From positions 1-6,342 of the forward strand of contig CACZRK010000112.1 in the NCBI GenBank assembly GCA_902783515.1: a DNA stretch of 6,342 nucleotides, read 5' to 3'. Below the pieces are notes generated by a model. That model worked only from the letters and a program-made list of their open reading frames with translations. It searched no databases and was not told the DNA's origin. Source of the DNA: an uncultured Coriobacteriaceae bacterium (GTDB lineage Bacteria; Actinomycetota; Coriobacteriia; Coriobacteriales; UMGS124). Made by a program: the position numbers and the translations under genes. This document shows, piece after piece, positions 4,699-6,342 of this stretch (its first letter is position 1; the number at the start of each line of letters is the position of its first letter).

Positions 4699-6342
4699 CT
4701 ACTTCGCCTCTGCCACCGCCTTGTTCACGGCGGCGATGATGCCGTCGCTCGTGCGGGTCGCGCCGGCCACGACGTCGACCTCCGTGGACTGCGCGTCAAC
4801 GATCGCCTGCGGGATCCGCTCGATCGCGAGCTCGCCGATGCGAGGCGTCTCGCTGCCGCCCAGGACCTCGACGTCCTCGATCCTCTCACCGTCCATCGTC
4901 ACGCGGACGGTCACGACGCCCATGCCGTCGCCGTCGGCGACGTACTGCCCCTCGCCCGTCTCGTACGTCGGCGCCTCGTAGGGCTCGTCGGCGACCTGCG
5001 CGGGCTTCTCGGCGACCGCGAACTGCAGAGGCGCGGCGTCCGCGGGGTTCTTGAGCATCGTCGTCACGGCGTCGATGCCGGTCATGATGCACTCGGCGAC
5101 GTTGCCGGCGCCCTGATACAGCGAGCTGTAGAAACTCCCGAGCTCACCGGCGCTGTACAGGCCAGGGATGGGCTCACGGTTCGTGTCGAGCACCTGGCAG
5201 CTCGTGTTGCGGACGGGGCCGCCCTGCGTGTTGATGAAGCAGGGCACCACGGGGAAGGCGTAGTAGGGGCCCTCGCCGAACGGGAAGAGGTAGTCGGCCT
5301 CGCGGCCAAGCGGGTCCTCGCCCGCCTCGCAGTAGCCGTTGTAGTCCTCGATCTGCTTCGCGAGCTTGTCGGCGGGGACGTTGATGGCCTCGGCGAGCTC
5401 CTCGATGGTGTCGGCCTTGGTGATCCAGCCCTTCTCGATCTCGTCGACCATACCCTCGCTCCACACGCGGTAGAACGGCTTGGTGAGGCGGGACGCCTCG
5501 TCAAACACGACGTAGATCGGGAAGCTGGAGGGAACGCGGATGTACAGGCCGTGGAACATCACGTGGCCGTGCTTGAGCTTGACGGTCTCCGAGACGAAGC
5601 GGGTGCCGTCGGCGCCGACCATGATGGCCGCGGAGTCCTTGAGGCTAGCGTAGCTGACGGTGCCGGTCAGCTGCCGGTAGCAGACCTTGGTGTCCGGGTC
5701 CTGGAACTCGAAGAAGGGGCCGGACGTCGCGGACATGTGCCACAGGTCGGCGCCGACCGCCTGGGCCATCTTGATGCCGTCGCCGGTGTTGTACTGCGTG
5801 CCGAGCGGGACGCACTTCGGCATGTCGACGTAGTTCTGCACCATCTGGTTGTTCGCCTCAAAGCCGCCGCAGGCGAGCAGCACGCCGTTCTTCGCGCGCA
5901 CGTTCACCTCGGCCTCGCCGTCCTTGGAGACCGTGACGCCGATGACCGTGCGGGAGATCGGGTCCTGAATGAGCTTGGTGGCGGGGCTCGCGTGCCAGAC
6001 CTCGATCTTGCCCTCCTCGCGCAGCTGCTGGATGTTGCGCAGCATGGTGGGCCAGAAGGCGCCCTGGTAGTCCTTGGCGGTCCAGTTCTTCACGACGATG
6101 TCGGAGTTCACGAAGTCGGGGTACTCCGGGTCGACGCGCGGGTCGCCGACGTAGCCGCCCACGCTCTCGTACCAGTCGGCCGTGCGCAGATAGCCGTCAA
6201 CGAGATAGTCGATGACCTCGTCTGACATGTCCTCGGTGAACAGGCCGCGCACCGCCTTCATGTACTCGACCATCTTGTCGCGGTTCTCGGGGTCGATGCG
6301 CAGGAACCGCTGCGAGCAGAACTTGGTGTTGCCGCCGTCGAG
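4699..6342 (-). CDS. FAD-dependent reductase of the fumarate reductase flavoprotein family with C-terminal FMN-binding domain (N-terminus outside window)
   Basis: 547 residues are visible and the frame runs off the right edge. The first residues read LDGGNTKFCSQ, containing the GGN that follows the FAD Rossmann motif, so probably 60 or more N-terminal residues are missing, including any Tat or Sec signal. Counting from the Met at 6273, FAD_binding_2 runs to about 408, with GVLLACGGFEAN (130-141), VGADGTRFVSE (219-229) and GLYSAGELG (371-379). A 30-residue Ala/Pro/Glu-rich linker leads to an FMN_bind domain (about 440-522) with D500-V-V-A-G-A-T506, the motif at which ApbE attaches FMN to Thr. 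FDEASR places Arg262 at the proton-donor position of fumarate reductases. The His and Arg that hold fumarate are replaced: FINTQGG has Asn348, and LYQGAGN has no Arg. It is probably an anaerobic reductase of another unsaturated organic acceptor. A membrane or extracytoplasmic electron donor is likely from family knowledge but not visible here. Confidence 0.93.
   Translation of the reverse strand, partial: LDGGNTKFCSQRFLRIDPENRDKMVEYMKAVRGLFTEDMSDEVIDYLVDGYLRTADWYESVGGYVGDPRVDPEYPDFVNSDIVVKNWTAKDYQGAFWPTMLRNIQQLREEGKIEVWHASPATKLIQDPISRTVIGVTVSKDGEAEVNVRAKNGVLLACGGFEANNQMVQNYVDMPKCVPLGTQYNTGDGIKMAQAVGADLWHMSATSGPFFEFQDPDTKVCYRQLTGTVSYASLKDSAAIMVGADGTRFVSETVKLKHGHVMFHGLYIRVPSSFPIYVVFDEASRLTKPFYRVWSEGMVDEIEKGWITKADTIEELAEAINVPADKLAKQIEDYNGYCEAGEDPLGREADYLFPFGEGPYYAFPVVPCFINTQGGPVRNTSCQVLDTNREPIPGLYSAGELGSFYSSLYQGAGNVAECIMTGIDAVTTMLKNPADAAPLQFAVAEKPAQVADEPYEAPTYETGEGQYVADGDGMGVVTVRVTMDGERIEDVEVLGGSETPRIGELAIERIPQAIVDAQSTEVDVVAGATRTSDGIIAAVNKAVAEAK

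Noticed and set aside
4615..6225. A 536-codon open frame on the + strand opposite the flavoprotein gene
   Set aside because: It is the antisense shadow of a clear FAD/FMN protein. Its translation is Val/Leu/Arg/Asp/His-rich without domain motifs, as expected opposite GC-rich codons.
1..6342. CRISPR array, insertion sequence, attachment site or tRNA
   Set aside because: I saw no regularly spaced repeats, transposase motifs, flanking terminal repeats or cloverleaf in the gaps.

Overview
The window is GC-rich, with G or C at most third codon positions. It holds the end of one gene, three complete genes and most of a fifth. The base composition, together with a flavin-loaded fumarate-reductase-like protein of a kind abundant in anaerobic gut Actinobacteria, suggests a member of the Coriobacteriia (Olsenella/Atopobiaceae or Eggerthellaceae type). 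This placement comes from recognising protein styles, not from a search, and is moderately confident. The genes look chromosomal; I see no insertion sequence, CRISPR array, tRNA or rRNA.

Layout. (1) Positions 1-1280, + strand: the 3' two thirds of thrS (threonyl-tRNA synthetase), entering from outside the window. (2) Positions 1281-1414: two hairpins, the second a convincing bidirectional terminator between convergent genes. (3) Positions 1415-3602, - strand: a two-gene unit. A cation diffusion facilitator is transcribed first, followed after 61 bases by a metal-dependent amidohydrolase. (4) Positions 3603-4012: a divergent intergenic region of about 410 bases with a candidate promoter on each side and a near-perfect 25-bp dyad next to the rightward promoter. 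(5) Positions 4013-4510, + strand: a 165-residue uncharacterised protein with a basic N-terminus, an acidic low-complexity middle and a C-terminal segment resembling a small helix-turn-helix (NUMOD1-like) module. (6) Positions 4511-4698: a convergent intergenic region with strong GC hairpins. (7) Positions 4699-6342, - strand: an FAD-binding fumarate-reductase-family flavoprotein with a C-terminal FMN-binding domain, whose N-terminus lies beyond the right edge.

How the genes relate. Only the transporter and amidohydrolase look co-transcribed. The transporter probably exports a divalent metal, and its intramembrane quartet (Asn/Asp, Asp/Asp, no His) recalls manganese exporters. The amidohydrolase probably needs a divalent metal, but nothing shows a direct functional link. 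The flavoprotein looks like an anaerobic-respiration or electron-sink reductase. It keeps the catalytic Arg region of the fumarate reductase fold but lacks the His and Arg that hold the dicarboxylate, so its acceptor is probably not fumarate.

The items most worth a second look are the flavoprotein (altered active site, C-terminal flavinylation domain), the tandem C-terminal domains of the transporter, and the unrecognised 165-residue protein with the dyad at its promoter. I found no clearly new multi-gene system.
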